NCBI GenBank assembly: GCA_050114795.1
Contig: JASFRS010000001.1
Coordinates: 1-43,588 of the forward strand
Origin: JASFRS01 sp050114795
Lineage (GTDB): Bacteria > Pseudomonadota > Alphaproteobacteria > Sphingomonadales > CAKZYD01
Reading direction: 5' to 3'
Length of the DNA: 43,588 nt
Of this stretch, positions 43,419 through 43,588 are shown piece after piece. The position numbers and the translations under genes were made by a program. The stretch's first letter is position 1; each line of letters opens with the position of its first letter. Under the pieces are notes generated by a model. That model worked only from the letters and a program-made list of their open reading frames with translations, did no database searches and had not been told where the DNA came from.

Positions 43419-43588
43419 GAACGCCCCCCTCGTTTTTGCCGTCGAGCAATCCATTCCGCACTGACAAGAGCCGTGACCGCAATCGCCAGTGCAATGAGGG
43501 CCAAACGGGTCGCCGCATCCTCTCCGCCGGGGCTTTGAAGCGTTGTATAGACGGCTAAGGGCAGAGTTTGTGTGACGCCTGGGATATT
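43415..43588 (-). CDS. modB: Molybdate ABC transporter permease ModB, C-terminal part
   Basis: An open frame of 57 residues reaches the window edge and stops with TGA sharing four bases with the modC ATG. The visible part NIPGVTQTLPLAVYTTLQSP is the conserved ModB end, then a last membrane helix (LALIALAIAVTALVSAEWIA) and a basic tail. It lacks a start codon inside the window because the gene begins beyond it, and it would be missed by start-based gene finding. Confidence 0.88.
   Translation of the reverse strand, partial: NIPGVTQTLPLAVYTTLQSPGGEDAATRLALIALAIAVTALVSAEWIARRQKRGGRS

Noticed and set aside
1..43588. CRISPR array, prophage or insertion sequence
   Set aside because: I found no regularly spaced repeats, no transposase or integrase frames and no terminal inverted repeats with target duplications.

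Overview
The window looks like a chromosomal segment of an alphaproteobacterium with moderate GC. Several things point there: a two-piece (circularly permuted) tmRNA gene, an alpha-type SspB adaptor, an NDUFS4-like accessory subunit of respiratory complex I, an RHH_4 ribbon-helix-helix protein, and many acyl-CoA-handling enzymes together with a TonB-dependent receptor. I cannot name the order or genus. I see no prophage, insertion sequence, integrase or CRISPR array, and the segment reads as ordinary, tightly packed chromosome.

Layout. Positions 1-9250 carry genome maintenance and household genes: the end of recN, ligA, a periplasmic cyclophilin, a small unknown gene flanked by TGTGC/GCACA palindromes, prmA, a UvrD/PcrA helicase and a ClC anion transporter with CBS domains. 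Positions 9370-19200 carry an AsmA-family protein, then a minus-strand block (tmRNA, sspB, fumC, RHH_4 protein), then a plus-strand block of an azoreductase-like flavoprotein, an asparagine-synthetase-like protein that has lost both catalytic motifs, and a VTT-domain membrane protein, facing a glutathione transferase. Positions 19261-23936 hold thyA, a [2Fe-2S] ferredoxin, an ada-alkA alkylation-repair pair, a methyltransferase and a DsbA-fold isomerase.

Positions 23947-30730 hold acyl-CoA metabolism (an acyl-CoA ligase and a pair of acyl-CoA dehydrogenases), an HI0933-type flavoprotein and two membrane proteins. Positions 30784-38934 hold a TonB-dependent receptor, an FAD-linked 2-hydroxyacid dehydrogenase, a Sua5-type threonylcarbamoyl-AMP synthase, a large acyl-CoA dehydrogenase and a secreted TPR/TonB-C protein. 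Positions 39000-43588 hold an MBL-fold hydrolase plus SDR pair behind a perfect 24-bp palindrome, a PAS_5 protein whose start lies in a long inverted repeat, the NDUFS4-like subunit, tRNA-Arg(TCT), a small membrane protein and modC with the end of modB.

How the parts work together. The tmRNA and SspB adaptor form a trans-translation and proteolysis pair encoded side by side. Ada and AlkA form an alkylation-damage response pair. ModB/ModC belong to molybdate uptake. The ligase, dehydrogenases, SDR and MBL hydrolase fit fatty-acid or lipid-like substrate catabolism. Nothing here is clearly a new defence or mobile system. The most unusual items are the full-length pseudoenzyme of the asparagine synthetase family, the ssrA-sspB adjacency with an E. 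coli-like ALAA tag ending, several hairpins built into translation-start regions, and the repeated tail-to-tail overlap of convergent genes.
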